Shown: one piece after another, positions 1 through 6,160 of the stretch
Layout: each line of letters starts with the position of its first letter
Position numbering within the stretch: position 1 is the stretch's first letter
NCBI GenBank assembly: GCA_020446285.1
Contig: JAGREZ010000444.1
Location: forward strand, 1 to 7,471
Length of the DNA: 7,471 bases
Direction of reading: 5' to 3'
Origin: Geminicoccaceae bacterium
GTDB lineage: Bacteria > Pseudomonadota > Alphaproteobacteria > Geminicoccales > Geminicoccaceae
Notes under the pieces: generated by a model
Seen by the model: the letters and a program-made list of their open reading frames with translations, nothing else
Databases searched by the model: none
What the model was told of the DNA's origin: nothing
Made by a program: the position numbers and the translations under genes

Positions 1-2
1 CC

Positions 3-134
3 GCACTCCTGCTCAACAGTCCGGCGGTGCAGCTCCTGCGCTGGGCGCAATCGCGGTTTCCGGGCCTCATGCCAGGCGGGATCATCGATCCGCATCCGCT
101 CATGTCCGCGGCACTCGCCGAGGCGCTGCCATGA
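3..134 (+). CDS. nosD: NosD, C-terminal end (partial)
   Basis: The first 43 codons of the window are open and end at TGA 132-134. The visible tail reads ALLLNSPAVQLLRW, then a PGLMPGGIIDPHPLMS stretch, which is the style of the NosD C-terminus. NosD is the periplasmic right-handed beta-helix subunit of the NosDFY complex and passes copper toward NosZ; the helix repeats themselves lie before the window, so the fold cannot be seen here. The call rests on this tail plus its position immediately before nosF, the usual order. Its stop overlaps the nosF start by four bases (ATGA). Another beta-helix protein is formally possible but unlikely in this context. Confidence 0.8.
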   Translation, partial: ALLLNSPAVQLLRWAQSRFPGLMPGGIIDPHPLMSAALAEALP

Positions 135-1018
135 TCGACGTCAAGGGGCTGGTGAAGCGCTATGGCAACAAGACGGTCCTCGACGGGATCGATCTTTCGG
201 TCGCGGAGGGCGAGTGTCTCGCCCTTCTCGGTCACAATGGTGCCGGCAAGACCACCTTCATGAAGATCGTGCTGGGTCTCGTTCGTGCCGATTCAGGATG
301 GGTCGACATCCTCGGTGGTGCCGCCGGCAGGCGCGAAGCGCGAACAGGCATCGGCTATCTGCCGGAAAACATCGCCTTTCACCCGATGCTGACGGGGCGT
401 GAGACGCTCGAGACCTGCTGCCGGCTCAAGGGTCGGGCGGCCGGTGAGGCAGGCGGTCTGCTGGAACGGGTCGAGCTCGGGGAGGCCGCGGACCGCCCCG
501 TCTCGACCTACTCCAAGGGCATGCGTCAGCGGCTCGGGCTTGCCCAGGCTCTCATCGGCGAGCCGCGCCTGCTCGTTCTGGACGAACCGACGAGCGGGCT
601 CGACCCGATGCTGCGCCGGCGCTTCTTCTCGATCGTCGAGGAATTCAAGGGCAGGGGCGTCGCCATCCTTCTTTCCAGCCATCAGCTGACGGAGCTCGAG
701 GCACGCACCGACCGCGCGGCGATCTTGCGTCAGGGCCGGCTGGTGGCCGAGGGTGCACTGAGCGATTTGCGCCGTCAGGCGGCATTGCCGATCCGGGTGC
801 GCCTGCGCTCGGAGTCCATCGACAGCATTCACGACCAACTCGGCGGCCGGCGTATCAACGGTCAGTCGCTGGAGCTGACCTGCGCGCATGAGGATCGTAT
901 CGGCTTTCTGCGCCGACTCACCGAACTGCCCGTCGACATCGACGATCTCGAATGGGGCATGCCGGGTCTCGACGATCTCTATGCCCATTTCGACGAGCAG
1001 GGAGGACAGCGCCCGTGA
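131..1018 (+). CDS. nosF: NosF, ABC transporter ATPase of NosDFY
   Basis: This 295-residue cytoplasmic ATPase is the motor of the NosDFY complex, needed to mature the copper sites of nitrous oxide reductase. Visible motifs are Walker A GHNGAGKTT (about 34-42), a GYLPEN segment at the Q-loop place (about 75-80, with Glu where most ABC ATPases have Gln, as I recall for NosF and related ATPases), the signature YSKGMRQR (127-134), Walker B plus D-loop LLVLDEPTSGLD (147-158) and the H-loop His184 in LLSSH. About 100 residues after the nucleotide-binding domain form a C-terminal extension. The start is ATG 131, overlapping the nosD stop (ATGA) and preceded by GAGG at 120-123. It is followed by nosY with a GTGA overlap. 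Length and motif order are normal, with no defect seen. The general ABC ATPase assignment is certain; the NosF name also rests on its neighbours. Confidence 0.95.
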   Translation: MIDVKGLVKRYGNKTVLDGIDLSVAEGECLALLGHNGAGKTTFMKIVLGLVRADSGWVDILGGAAGRREARTGIGYLPENIAFHPMLTGRETLETCCRLKGRAAGEAGGLLERVELGEAADRPVSTYSKGMRQRLGLAQALIGEPRLLVLDEPTSGLDPMLRRRFFSIVEEFKGRGVAILLSSHQLTELEARTDRAAILRQGRLVAEGALSDLRRQAALPIRVRLRSESIDSIHDQLGGRRINGQSLELTCAHEDRIGFLRRLTELPVDIDDLEWGMPGLDDLYAHFDEQGGQRP

Positions 1019-1830
1019 ACGCCGTTGCCACCGTGGCGATGAACGAATGGCGGATCGGCCGGCGCAACCGCTGGGTGCTGGTGGGCGGTGCCGCCCTTGC
1101 GATCCTGGCCCTGCTGCTCGCCCTGCTCGGCAGCACGCCGGGCGGCGCCGTCAAGGCGAGCCAGACGGCCATCGTCACCGTCAGCCTGACCACGCTCTGC
1201 GTCTATCTCGTCCCGCTGCTGGCGCTCATCCTCGCCCAGGATGCGATCGTCGGCGAGAGCGAACGCGGCACGCTGATCCTGCTGCTCACCTATCCGCTCG
1301 CCCGCACGAGCCTGCTGCTCGGCAAGTTTTCCGGCCATCTGCTCCTTCTCGCCGCCGCCCTTTCGATCGGCCTTGCCGCAGCGCTCGCCATCCTTCTCGC
1401 CAATGCCGTTCCGACAGCCGGGGACTGGCTGCTGATCGGCCGCCTCTGGCTCAGCGCGGTCCTGCTCGGCGCGGTCTATCTGGCGGCGGGCTACGCGATC
1501 AGCGGGCTCGCACGGGACAGGAGTGCGGCGACCGCGCTTGCGTTCGGTCTCTGGCTCGTGAGCGTCGTTCTCTACGATGTGGTGCTGCTCATCCTGCTGA
1601 GCGTCGATCTCGCCACCGATGCCTTTCCCTGGCTGCTCATCCTCAATCCCGGCGACGCCTTCCGCCTCATCAATCTCTCCGGGTTCGAGGCGGTGGAGAT
1701 GGCGAGCGGGCTTGCCGCCGCCCTTCCGGACCTTCCCCTGCCACCACATGCGCTCTGGCTCGTTCTCGCCGGCTGGCTCGTTCTCTGTCTCGCCATCGCC
1801 GGGCGGCTCCTGCAAAGGCGTGAGGCATGA
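1015..1830 (+). CDS. nosY: NosY, membrane permease of NosDFY
   Basis: This inner-membrane subunit pairs with NosF and docks NosD on its periplasmic side. I start it at GTG 1015, not at upstream or internal ATGs. GGAGG at 1001-1005 sits nine bases before the GTG, the GTGA overlaps the nosF stop, and the resulting N-terminus (MNAVATVAMNEWRIGRRNRW) matches the family style. The protein has 271 residues. Six hydrophobic segments are visible, at roughly 20-38, 53-75, 100-128, 138-160, 170-195 and 247-265. A charged DAIVGESERGT stretch (about 76-86) after the second segment is the likely coupling region facing NosF, and ILNPGDAFRLINLSGF (around 208-223) resembles the NosY periplasmic loop. The gene ends in an ATGA overlap with nosL. 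The only doubt is the exact membrane boundaries. Confidence 0.95.
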   Translation: MNAVATVAMNEWRIGRRNRWVLVGGAALAILALLLALLGSTPGGAVKASQTAIVTVSLTTLCVYLVPLLALILAQDAIVGESERGTLILLLTYPLARTSLLLGKFSGHLLLLAAALSIGLAAALAILLANAVPTAGDWLLIGRLWLSAVLLGAVYLAAGYAISGLARDRSAATALAFGLWLVSVVLYDVVLLILLSVDLATDAFPWLLILNPGDAFRLINLSGFEAVEMASGLAAALPDLPLPPHALWLVLAGWLVLCLAIAGRLLQRREA

Positions 1831-2324
1831 CATATCGTTGGCTCCTGCCGATTGTCCTTCTTCTCCTGACCGCCTGCGAGGACGAGAAGGTGGCGGCACC
1901 ACCTCCGCCCGCAACCATGTCGAGCGAGGCCATCGGGCATTTCTGCCTGATGAATGTCGCCGAACATCCGGGGCCCAAGGGACAGGCGCATATCGCCGGG
2001 CACAGCGAGCCCGTCTGGTTCCCTTCGGTACGCGATCTTCTCACCTTCAGATTACTGCCGGGCGAGACGGACGAGATCACGGCACTCTATGTGAGCGACA
2101 CCGGGGCGGCTCCGAGCTTCGAGCAGATCGATCCGTCGCGCTGGGTTGCCGCCGAGAGGGCATTTTATGTCATCGGTTCGGACAAGGCCGGCGGCATGGG
2201 CGCGAGCGAGGCGGTACCGTTCGCGGACGAAGCCGACGCTCGGGCCTTTCAGGGAGACCATGGGGGTGATGTGGTTGGTCTCGACGGCATAAGCCGCGCA
2301 TGGATATTCGGAGAGAACGGATGA
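1827..2324 (+). CDS. nosL: NosL, copper chaperone lipoprotein
   Basis: This is a 165-residue lipoprotein of the NosL family, which carries Cu(I) in the periplasm and hands it to the NosDFY/NosZ assembly. The N-terminus is a lipoprotein signal with lipobox LTAC, so Cys17 is the expected lipidated residue. The next residue is Glu, not Asp, which by the usual sorting rule favours the outer membrane. The family hallmark CLMNVAEHPGPKGQ (Cys40 to Gln53) holds a Cys-x-Met pair expected to bind Cu(I), followed by the HPGPKGQ turn. A later GGMGASEAVPF stretch gives another conserved-looking Met. Start ATG 1827 overlaps the nosY stop (ATGA); AAAGG at 1814-1818 is a plausible binding site. Length is normal. 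Confidence is high because motif and context agree. Confidence 0.95.
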   Translation: MTYRWLLPIVLLLLTACEDEKVAAPPPPATMSSEAIGHFCLMNVAEHPGPKGQAHIAGHSEPVWFPSVRDLLTFRLLPGETDEITALYVSDTGAAPSFEQIDPSRWVAAERAFYVIGSDKAGGMGASEAVPFADEADARAFQGDHGGDVVGLDGISRAWIFGENG

Positions 2325-3226
2325 GACGCCGACGTTTCCTGACAATCGGCGCGACCGCCGCAGCGCTCGCCGGTATTCCCGCGCCGGAGCGCCGGCTCGT
2401 TTCGGACTGGCACGGTTCCGCACTCGGCGCGCGCGCGACGATTCGCATCGTTCACCGGGACAGGCGCGAGGCAGGCCGGGTTCTCGAAGCCGTGGCGCGC
2501 GAAATCGACCGCCTCGAAACCATCTTCAGTCTCTATCGTCCGCATTCCGCTCTTGTCGAACTGAACCGCGAGGGCCGTCTCGCACGGCCGCCGGTCGAAC
2601 TGGTCGAACTGATGGGCATCGCCCGCGCGCTTCACGCGAGCACCGGCGGCGCCTTCGACATGACCGTGCAACCATTGTTCGACCTCCATGCCCGTCATGC
2701 CGGCTCGGAGCCGGATGCCGCTTCGCTGGAGCGGGTGCGCAAGCTGGTCGATTCGACCGCCGTCGATATCGGCCTTGGAGAAATCGCGTTCCGTCGACCC
2801 GGCATGAAGGCCACGCTCAACGGCATCGCCCAGGGTTACATCACCGACCGTGTGAGCGACCGGCTGCATGATCTGGGGCTGGTGGACACCATTGTCGATG
2901 TCGGCGAGATCCGTGCCTCGGGTGCAAGGGCGGATGGCACCTCCTGGCATGTCGGCATTGCCGGCAGCGACCGCAGGATCGCCCTGATCAATCGCGCCAT
3001 TGCCACATCCTCGCCGGCCGGCACGGTCTTCGAGCCTACGGGCCACCTCCACCATCTGTTCGATCCCGCCACCGGCCGTCCGGCGGAACATGCCACACAG
3101 ACCAGCATCCTCGCCCCGACGGCAACCCTCGCGGACGGTCTCTCGACGGCCGCTTGCAACCTCGACGGCAACGCATTGCGCGATCTTTGCCGGCGCATGC
3201 GGGCGGAGCCAATCACCACTGTCTGA
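2321..3226 (+). CDS. nosX: NosX, Tat-exported ApbE-type FMN transferase
   Basis: NosX belongs to the ApbE family, which transfers FMN from FAD onto a Thr of a periplasmic client; in nos clusters the client is NosR, the electron donor for N2O reduction. I choose ATG 2321, which overlaps the nosL stop (ATGA) and has GGAGAG at 2310-2315. The longer reading from ATG 2300 only prepends seven residues in front of the signal. The 301-residue product opens with RRRRFLTIG, a good twin-arginine signal, then a short hydrophobic Ala-rich core. ApbE motifs follow in order: LYRPHSALVELN (71-82), TGGAFDMTVQPLF (108-120), NGIAQGYITD (167-176), VDVGEIRASG (192-201), HHLFDPATGRP (244-254) and LADGLSTAAC (270-279), whose Asp and Thr are expected magnesium ligands. 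The C-terminus stops soon after the last motif, which is slightly short but shows no clear frameshift. Confidence 0.93.
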   Translation: MRRRRFLTIGATAAALAGIPAPERRLVSDWHGSALGARATIRIVHRDRREAGRVLEAVAREIDRLETIFSLYRPHSALVELNREGRLARPPVELVELMGIARALHASTGGAFDMTVQPLFDLHARHAGSEPDAASLERVRKLVDSTAVDIGLGEIAFRRPGMKATLNGIAQGYITDRVSDRLHDLGLVDTIVDVGEIRASGARADGTSWHVGIAGSDRRIALINRAIATSSPAGTVFEPTGHLHHLFDPATGRPAEHATQTSILAPTATLADGLSTAACNLDGNALRDLCRRMRAEPITTV

Positions 3227-3269
3227 ATCTTCGCTGTACCGATACCTGCCGGCGCAGCATGGTGCGGGG

Positions 3270-3291
3270 CTCAGCGGAGCAATTTCCTGAG
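3270..3291 (+). terminator. Weak hairpin after nosX, possible nos operon terminator
   Basis: CTCAG (3270-3274) pairs with CTGAG (3287-3291). With a bulged C, the stem can extend by one or two pairs (GG with TCC) toward an AT-rich loop. It lies 44 bases after the nosX stop, a sensible place for a transcript end. There is no following T-run, so it does not meet the usual intrinsic terminator pattern; it could act with Rho or only as a 3'-end stabiliser, or be chance. Confidence 0.2.
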
Positions 3292-3378
3292 GCTCGTTGC
3301 GGGATCGGCGAGCGCGGCCGGATCGGGCGTCGAGCCCCGTGCGATCGAGGTTCCCGGACCGATGCCGGCCGCGGCCGT

Positions 3379-3389
3379 GATTGTCAATC
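3379..3389. promoter_or_regulatory. GATTGTCAATC near-palindrome, possible operator
   Basis: GATT-GTC-AATC is an inverted repeat with a three-base centre. It stands out as AT-richer than its surroundings and lies 171 bases before the regulator start. It could be a binding site for the helix-turn-helix protein encoded next to it, or for another dimeric regulator. The arms are only four bases, so chance cannot be excluded, and no second copy was seen in the window. Confidence 0.15.
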
Positions 3390-3559
3390 GTGCCGGACCG
3401 GATGATGACGGCGTTGGCGCCCGCCGGCAATTGGCGTCGAAACGGGCAGGTCTTGTCGGTACGGCGTTCGCCGGATCCGTGGGCGAAATGGCAGGACTCC
3501 CGCTTGCAAGAGTGGCCGTTTTCTGGTGCTTCAGCGTCAGAGACAAGGGCAGTGGTGAT

Positions 3560-4435
3560 ATGGATGAGGGAAAAGCAGCACCCCGGTTCCTGACGACCCG
3601 GGAAGTGGCCTCGATGCTGCGGGTGAAGGAGCGCAAGGTTTACGACCTTGCGGCGGCGGGTGAAATTCCGCACCGGCGGATGACGGGAAAGCTGCTGTTT
3701 CCGGCCGAAGAGCTGGAAGCGTGGATCGAGGGGAGCCACACCGTCGAGGATGCCGACCGTCCGGCCGTCATCGCCGGTTCCCATGATCCGCTGCTCGAAT
3801 GGGCCATCCATCAATCCGAATGCGGCCTCGCGACCCTTTTCAACGGAAGCCTCGACGGTCTTGCCAGCTTCACGAACCGTGAGGCCATGGCCTCGGGCCT
3901 GCATCTGCAGGCGGATGACGGCTGGAACGTCTCCTTCGTGCGCGAGGCGGGAGCCCGCACGAGTGTTCTCCTCTCCTGGGCGGTACGTTCGCGCGGTCTC
4001 CTTCTGGCGCCGGAACTCGAGGGACGGGTCAGGCGGCTGGCCGACCTCGCGGGAATGCGGATCGTCATGCGCCAGCCCGGTGCCGGTGCGCGCAAATTGT
4101 TCGAGGCATGGCTTGAGGAAGACGGGCTCTCGGCCGTCGAGCTGCGGATGACTACGGAACTCGCGCGCACCGAGGCGGCGGCTGCCGCCGCCGTGGCCGG
4201 CGGTGAGGCCGACGCCGCTGCCGGGATCGAATCGATGGCCCGATCCTATCGGCTGGCGTTCCTGCCAAGGATGGAGGAACGCTTCGATCTTCTGGTCGAC
4301 AGGCGCGGATTCTTCACCGCACCGTTCCAGACATTCATGAAGTTCGCGGCAGGTCCGGCCTTTCGCGCGAAAGCCGGTGCGATGGGCGGCTACGATGTCT
4401 CGCAACTGGGCGAAGTACGCTGGCTTTCGCGATGA
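3560..4435 (+). CDS. HTH regulator with molybdate-binding-like PBP domain
   Basis: A 291-residue one-component regulator. Residues about 10-56 (FLTTREVASMLRVKERKVYDL, continued by GEIPHRRMTGKLLFPAEELEAWI) form an excisionase/MerR-like helix-turn-helix. From about 75 the protein looks like the cytoplasmic periplasmic-binding-protein-like domain grouped with molybdate-binding domains: ECGLATLFNGSLDGLASF, a later RIVMRQPGAGARKLFEAWL segment, AAAAAAVAGGEADAAAGIE, then FLPRMEERFDLLV. It has no signal peptide, so ligand sensing should be in the cytoplasm; the ligand is probably a small oxyanion, but this is inference from the family. I choose ATG 3560 because the HTH begins right after it and the in-frame extension to 3362 looks noncoding; AAGGG at 3545-3549 is a modest binding site. 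It likely controls its own promoter or neighbouring genes. Its stop overlaps a small downstream ORF by ATGA. Confidence 0.85.
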   Translation: MDEGKAAPRFLTTREVASMLRVKERKVYDLAAAGEIPHRRMTGKLLFPAEELEAWIEGSHTVEDADRPAVIAGSHDPLLEWAIHQSECGLATLFNGSLDGLASFTNREAMASGLHLQADDGWNVSFVREAGARTSVLLSWAVRSRGLLLAPELEGRVRRLADLAGMRIVMRQPGAGARKLFEAWLEEDGLSAVELRMTTELARTEAAAAAAVAGGEADAAAGIESMARSYRLAFLPRMEERFDLLVDRRGFFTAPFQTFMKFAAGPAFRAKAGAMGGYDVSQLGEVRWLSR

Positions 4436-4548
4436 GCGCGGTGTTCGGGAATTCATGCCGCCTTGTCATCCGGCGCCATCATCCTCAACCTGCGGAGCGG
4501 GAATGCGCGGACGCTCCGCGCCCGGTACGGATGGTCGAGGCAGCGTGA
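4432..4548 (+). CDS. Possible 38-aa small ORF bridging regulator and selO
   Basis: ATG 4432 overlaps the regulator stop (ATGA, 4432-4435). The frame stays open for 38 codons and stops at TGA 4546-4548, which overlaps the GTG start of selO (GTGA, 4545-4548). The peptide begins MSAVFGNSCRLVIRRHHPQP and ends PVRMVEAA. It is basic and Pro/Arg-containing, with two Cys (9 and 25), no signal peptide and no membrane segment. I do not recognise it. There is no good ribosome binding site in front, so translation would depend on termination-reinitiation from the regulator, and its role could simply be to couple selO translation. Alternatively it is noncoding spacer that is open by chance, since 38 codons is short in GC-rich DNA. 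If selO actually starts at ATG 4503 the neat right-hand junction loses its meaning. Confidence 0.3.
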   Translation: MSAVFGNSCRLVIRRHHPQPAERECADAPRPVRMVEAA

Positions 4549-6020
4549 ACGATCTTGGATTGCAATTCGACAACAGCTATTCCCGCGAGCTCGAGGGCTT
4601 CTTCGAGCGGATCCGGTGCGCCGAGGCTCCAGCACCGCGTCTCGTCAGGCTGAACCATCCGCTGGCCCGCTCGCTCGGCATGGATCCCGATTCCGTCGAT
4701 CGCGACATGCTCGCGCGCCAGCTCTCGGCGGGTGAGCCGCCGGCCGACAGTGATCCGCTGGCCATGGTCTATGCCGGTCACCAGTTCGGCGCGTTCTCGC
4801 CGCAACTCGGCGATGGCCGCGCTCTCCTGCTCGGCGAGGTCGTGGATACCGGCGGCGTCCGCCGCGACATCCATCTCAAGGGAACCGGCCCGACATCCTT
4901 CTCGCGTGGCGGCGATGGCAAGGCGGTGCTCGGGCCGGTCCTGCGCGAATATCTGGTCTCGGAGGCCATGCACGCGCTCGGTATTCCCGCGACGAGGGCG
5001 CTTGCAGCATTGACCACCGGCGAAACGGTCATGCGCGAGCAACCCCTGCCCGGAGCGATCCTCGCACGCGTCGCCCGCAGTCATCTGCGCGTCGGGAGTT
5101 TTCAGTATTTCGCGGCGCGACGTGACAATGTGCGGCTGCGACGGCTGGCCGACTATGCGATCCGCCGCCACCATCCGGATATCGTGAAGGAGGAGGATCG
5201 CTGGCTGCTGTTCTTCGAGCGGGTCGTTTCCGCCCAGGCATCGCTGATCGCGAAGTGGATTCTCGCCGGTTTCGTTCACGGGGTGATGAACACGGACAAT
5301 ATGGCGATCTCAGGCGAGACCATCGATTTCGGCCCCTGTGCGTTCATCGATGCCTTCGATCAGGCCGCCCTGTTCAGCTCCATCGACGAGGGGGGGCGCT
5401 ACGCCTTCGGCAACCAGCCGGCAATCGCCCAGTGGAATCTCGCGCGCTTCGCCGAAACCCTCGTGCCGCTGGTGGATCCGGACGATCCGGACCGTGCGGT
5501 CGAACGGCTCACGGAAGCGCTCGGCGGCTTCGCCGGCCTCTATGTCGACGCCTGGCTCTCCGGGATGCGCGCCAAGCTCGGGCTTGCCGGTGAGGAGGAG
5601 GGCGATCTGGCGCTCGCGCACGGGCTCGTCAAGATGCTCGATGGAAAGGGCATCGACTACACCCTGTTCTTCCGCCGCCTTGCACCGGCATCGACGGGCA
5701 GGACGGACAGCGTCCGTTCGATGTTCGCGGATCCCGGATTCTTCGACGAATGGTTCGATCTCTATCTCGAGCGCATCGAACTCGAGGATCAGGATGCGCA
5801 AGCCCGCCTCGCTCTCATGAACCGGACCAATCCGCTCTATATCCCCCGCAATCACAAGGTCGAGGAAGCCCTCGCCGCGGCGGTCGAGGGTGATCTGTGC
5901 CCCTTCGACCGGCTGCTGGAAGCGGTCACGTCGCCCTACGAGGAAAGGCGTGGCCTCACCGAATTCGCCGAGCCCGCACCCGCGGCATTCGGTCCCTACC
6001 GCACGTTCTGCGGCACCTGA
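4545..6020 (+). CDS. selO: SelO (YdiU), pseudokinase-fold protein AMPylase
   Basis: SelO has a kinase fold that binds ATP flipped and transfers AMP to protein Ser/Thr/Tyr hydroxyls, linked to oxidative stress responses. This 491-residue protein shows the full family pattern: FDNSYSRELEGFF (8-20), PLAMVYAGHQFGAF (71-84), QLGDGRALLLGE (87-98), HLKGTG with the nucleotide-contacting Lys112, the GGDGKAVLGPVLREYLVSEAM segment, GVMNTDNM with Asp251, and IDFGPCAFID with metal-binding Asp261. It ends YRTFCGT, the C-terminal Cys being the residue that forms a regulatory disulfide in E. coli SelO. I prefer GTG 4545 because the family begins just before FDNSY; GAGG is at 4537-4540. ATG 4503 with GGAG at 4494-4497 is the main alternative and would add 14 residues. 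It sits close behind the regulator gene, probably in one transcript. Confidence 0.97.
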   Translation: MNDLGLQFDNSYSRELEGFFERIRCAEAPAPRLVRLNHPLARSLGMDPDSVDRDMLARQLSAGEPPADSDPLAMVYAGHQFGAFSPQLGDGRALLLGEVVDTGGVRRDIHLKGTGPTSFSRGGDGKAVLGPVLREYLVSEAMHALGIPATRALAALTTGETVMREQPLPGAILARVARSHLRVGSFQYFAARRDNVRLRRLADYAIRRHHPDIVKEEDRWLLFFERVVSAQASLIAKWILAGFVHGVMNTDNMAISGETIDFGPCAFIDAFDQAALFSSIDEGGRYAFGNQPAIAQWNLARFAETLVPLVDPDDPDRAVERLTEALGGFAGLYVDAWLSGMRAKLGLAGEEEGDLALAHGLVKMLDGKGIDYTLFFRRLAPASTGRTDSVRSMFADPGFFDEWFDLYLERIELEDQDAQARLALMNRTNPLYIPRNHKVEEALAAAVEGDLCPFDRLLEAVTSPYEERRGLTEFAEPAPAAFGPYRTFCGT

Positions 6021-6024
6021 GCGA

Positions 6025-6039
6025 GGCGGCTTTTCCGCC
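6025..6039 (+). terminator. GC hairpin just after selO
   Basis: GGCGG (6025-6029) and CCGCC (6035-6039) form a perfect five-pair stem with loop CTTTT, starting five bases after the selO stop. No T-run follows, so it is a poor intrinsic terminator on its own; it may help 3'-end formation. A second GGCGG/CCGCC stem follows at 6081-6095. Confidence 0.3.
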
Positions 6040-6080
6040 CCACTGCCGGGTGTCATTGCCCCGTCGGGACAGGGGCTGAC

Positions 6081-6095
6081 GGCGGATGCCCCGCC
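6081..6095 (+). repeat. Second GGCGG-N5-CCGCC hairpin
   Basis: GGCGG (6081-6085), loop ATGCC, CCGCC (6091-6095) repeats the stem found directly after selO. Between the two, GCCCC (6058-6062) can pair with GGGGC (6072-6076). Together these make a run of small GC stems between selO and the cheA leader. They may insulate the two transcripts, or reflect GC-rich composition. Confidence 0.25.
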
Positions 6096-6105
6096 ATCCC
6101 TCGCG

Positions 6106-6155
6106 TTAAATTCGGCGCGCGTTCACCGGCCGTTAACTATTGGCGTGGATAAGAT
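6106..6155 (+). promoter_or_regulatory. Candidate cheA promoter/operator region
   Basis: This AT-richer patch stands out in the GC-rich leader. It holds TTAA at 6106-6109 and GTTAAC at 6132-6137. TTAACTAT (6133-6140) differs by one base from a CtrA-type half site (TTAACCAT). GCCGTTAA (6129-6136) is one base from the sigma-28 -10 consensus GCCGATAA, with TAAA at 6107-6110, but the spacing is about three bases longer than ideal. TAAGAT at 6150-6155 is a weak sigma-70-like -10 without a matching -35. These readings overlap and compete; none is secure. Confidence 0.2.
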
Positions 6156-6160
6156 AGGCC

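Larger units (their letters stand above)
3227..3559 (+). other. Intergenic region without a convincing gene
   Basis: These 333 bases separate the nos operon from the regulator gene. No ORF on either strand here has a credible start, binding site and recognisable product. A 48-codon frame at 3259-3405 is Arg/Gly-rich and looks like GC-rich noise. The minus strand is open across the whole region only as part of a very long antisense shadow. Structures seen are a weak hairpin at 3270-3291, a GATTGTCAATC near-palindrome at 3379-3389, a GGCCGCGGCC palindrome at about 3367-3376, and CCGGACCG repeated at 3354-3361 and 3393-3400. The end of the nos transcript and the regulator's promoter should both lie here, but I find no sigma-70 promoter good enough to mark and no FNR-type TTGAT-N4-ATCAA box. 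Confidence 0.6.

Noticed and set aside
3259..3405. 48-codon plus-strand frame in the nosX-regulator gap
   Set aside because: Arg/Gly-rich composition, no ribosome binding site, and no overlap or context that argues for translation.
3362..3559. N-terminal extension of the regulator from ATG 3362
   Set aside because: The 66 extra residues have no domain character, and the HTH starts naturally a few residues after ATG 3560.
2249..4456. Minus-strand open frame of 735 codons antisense to nosX, the gap and the regulator
   Set aside because: It lies opposite two well-supported genes, its translation is Arg/Gly/His-rich with no recognisable domain, and long antisense frames are expected in GC-rich DNA with biased third positions.
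4377..4544. N-terminal extension of SelO from ATG 4377
   Set aside because: It would overlap the end of the regulator by about 60 bases, and the added residues do not resemble SelO, which starts shortly before FDNSY.
6141..6156. Sigma-54-like TGGC near 6141
   Set aside because: There is no GC at the required -12 spacing after TGGC.
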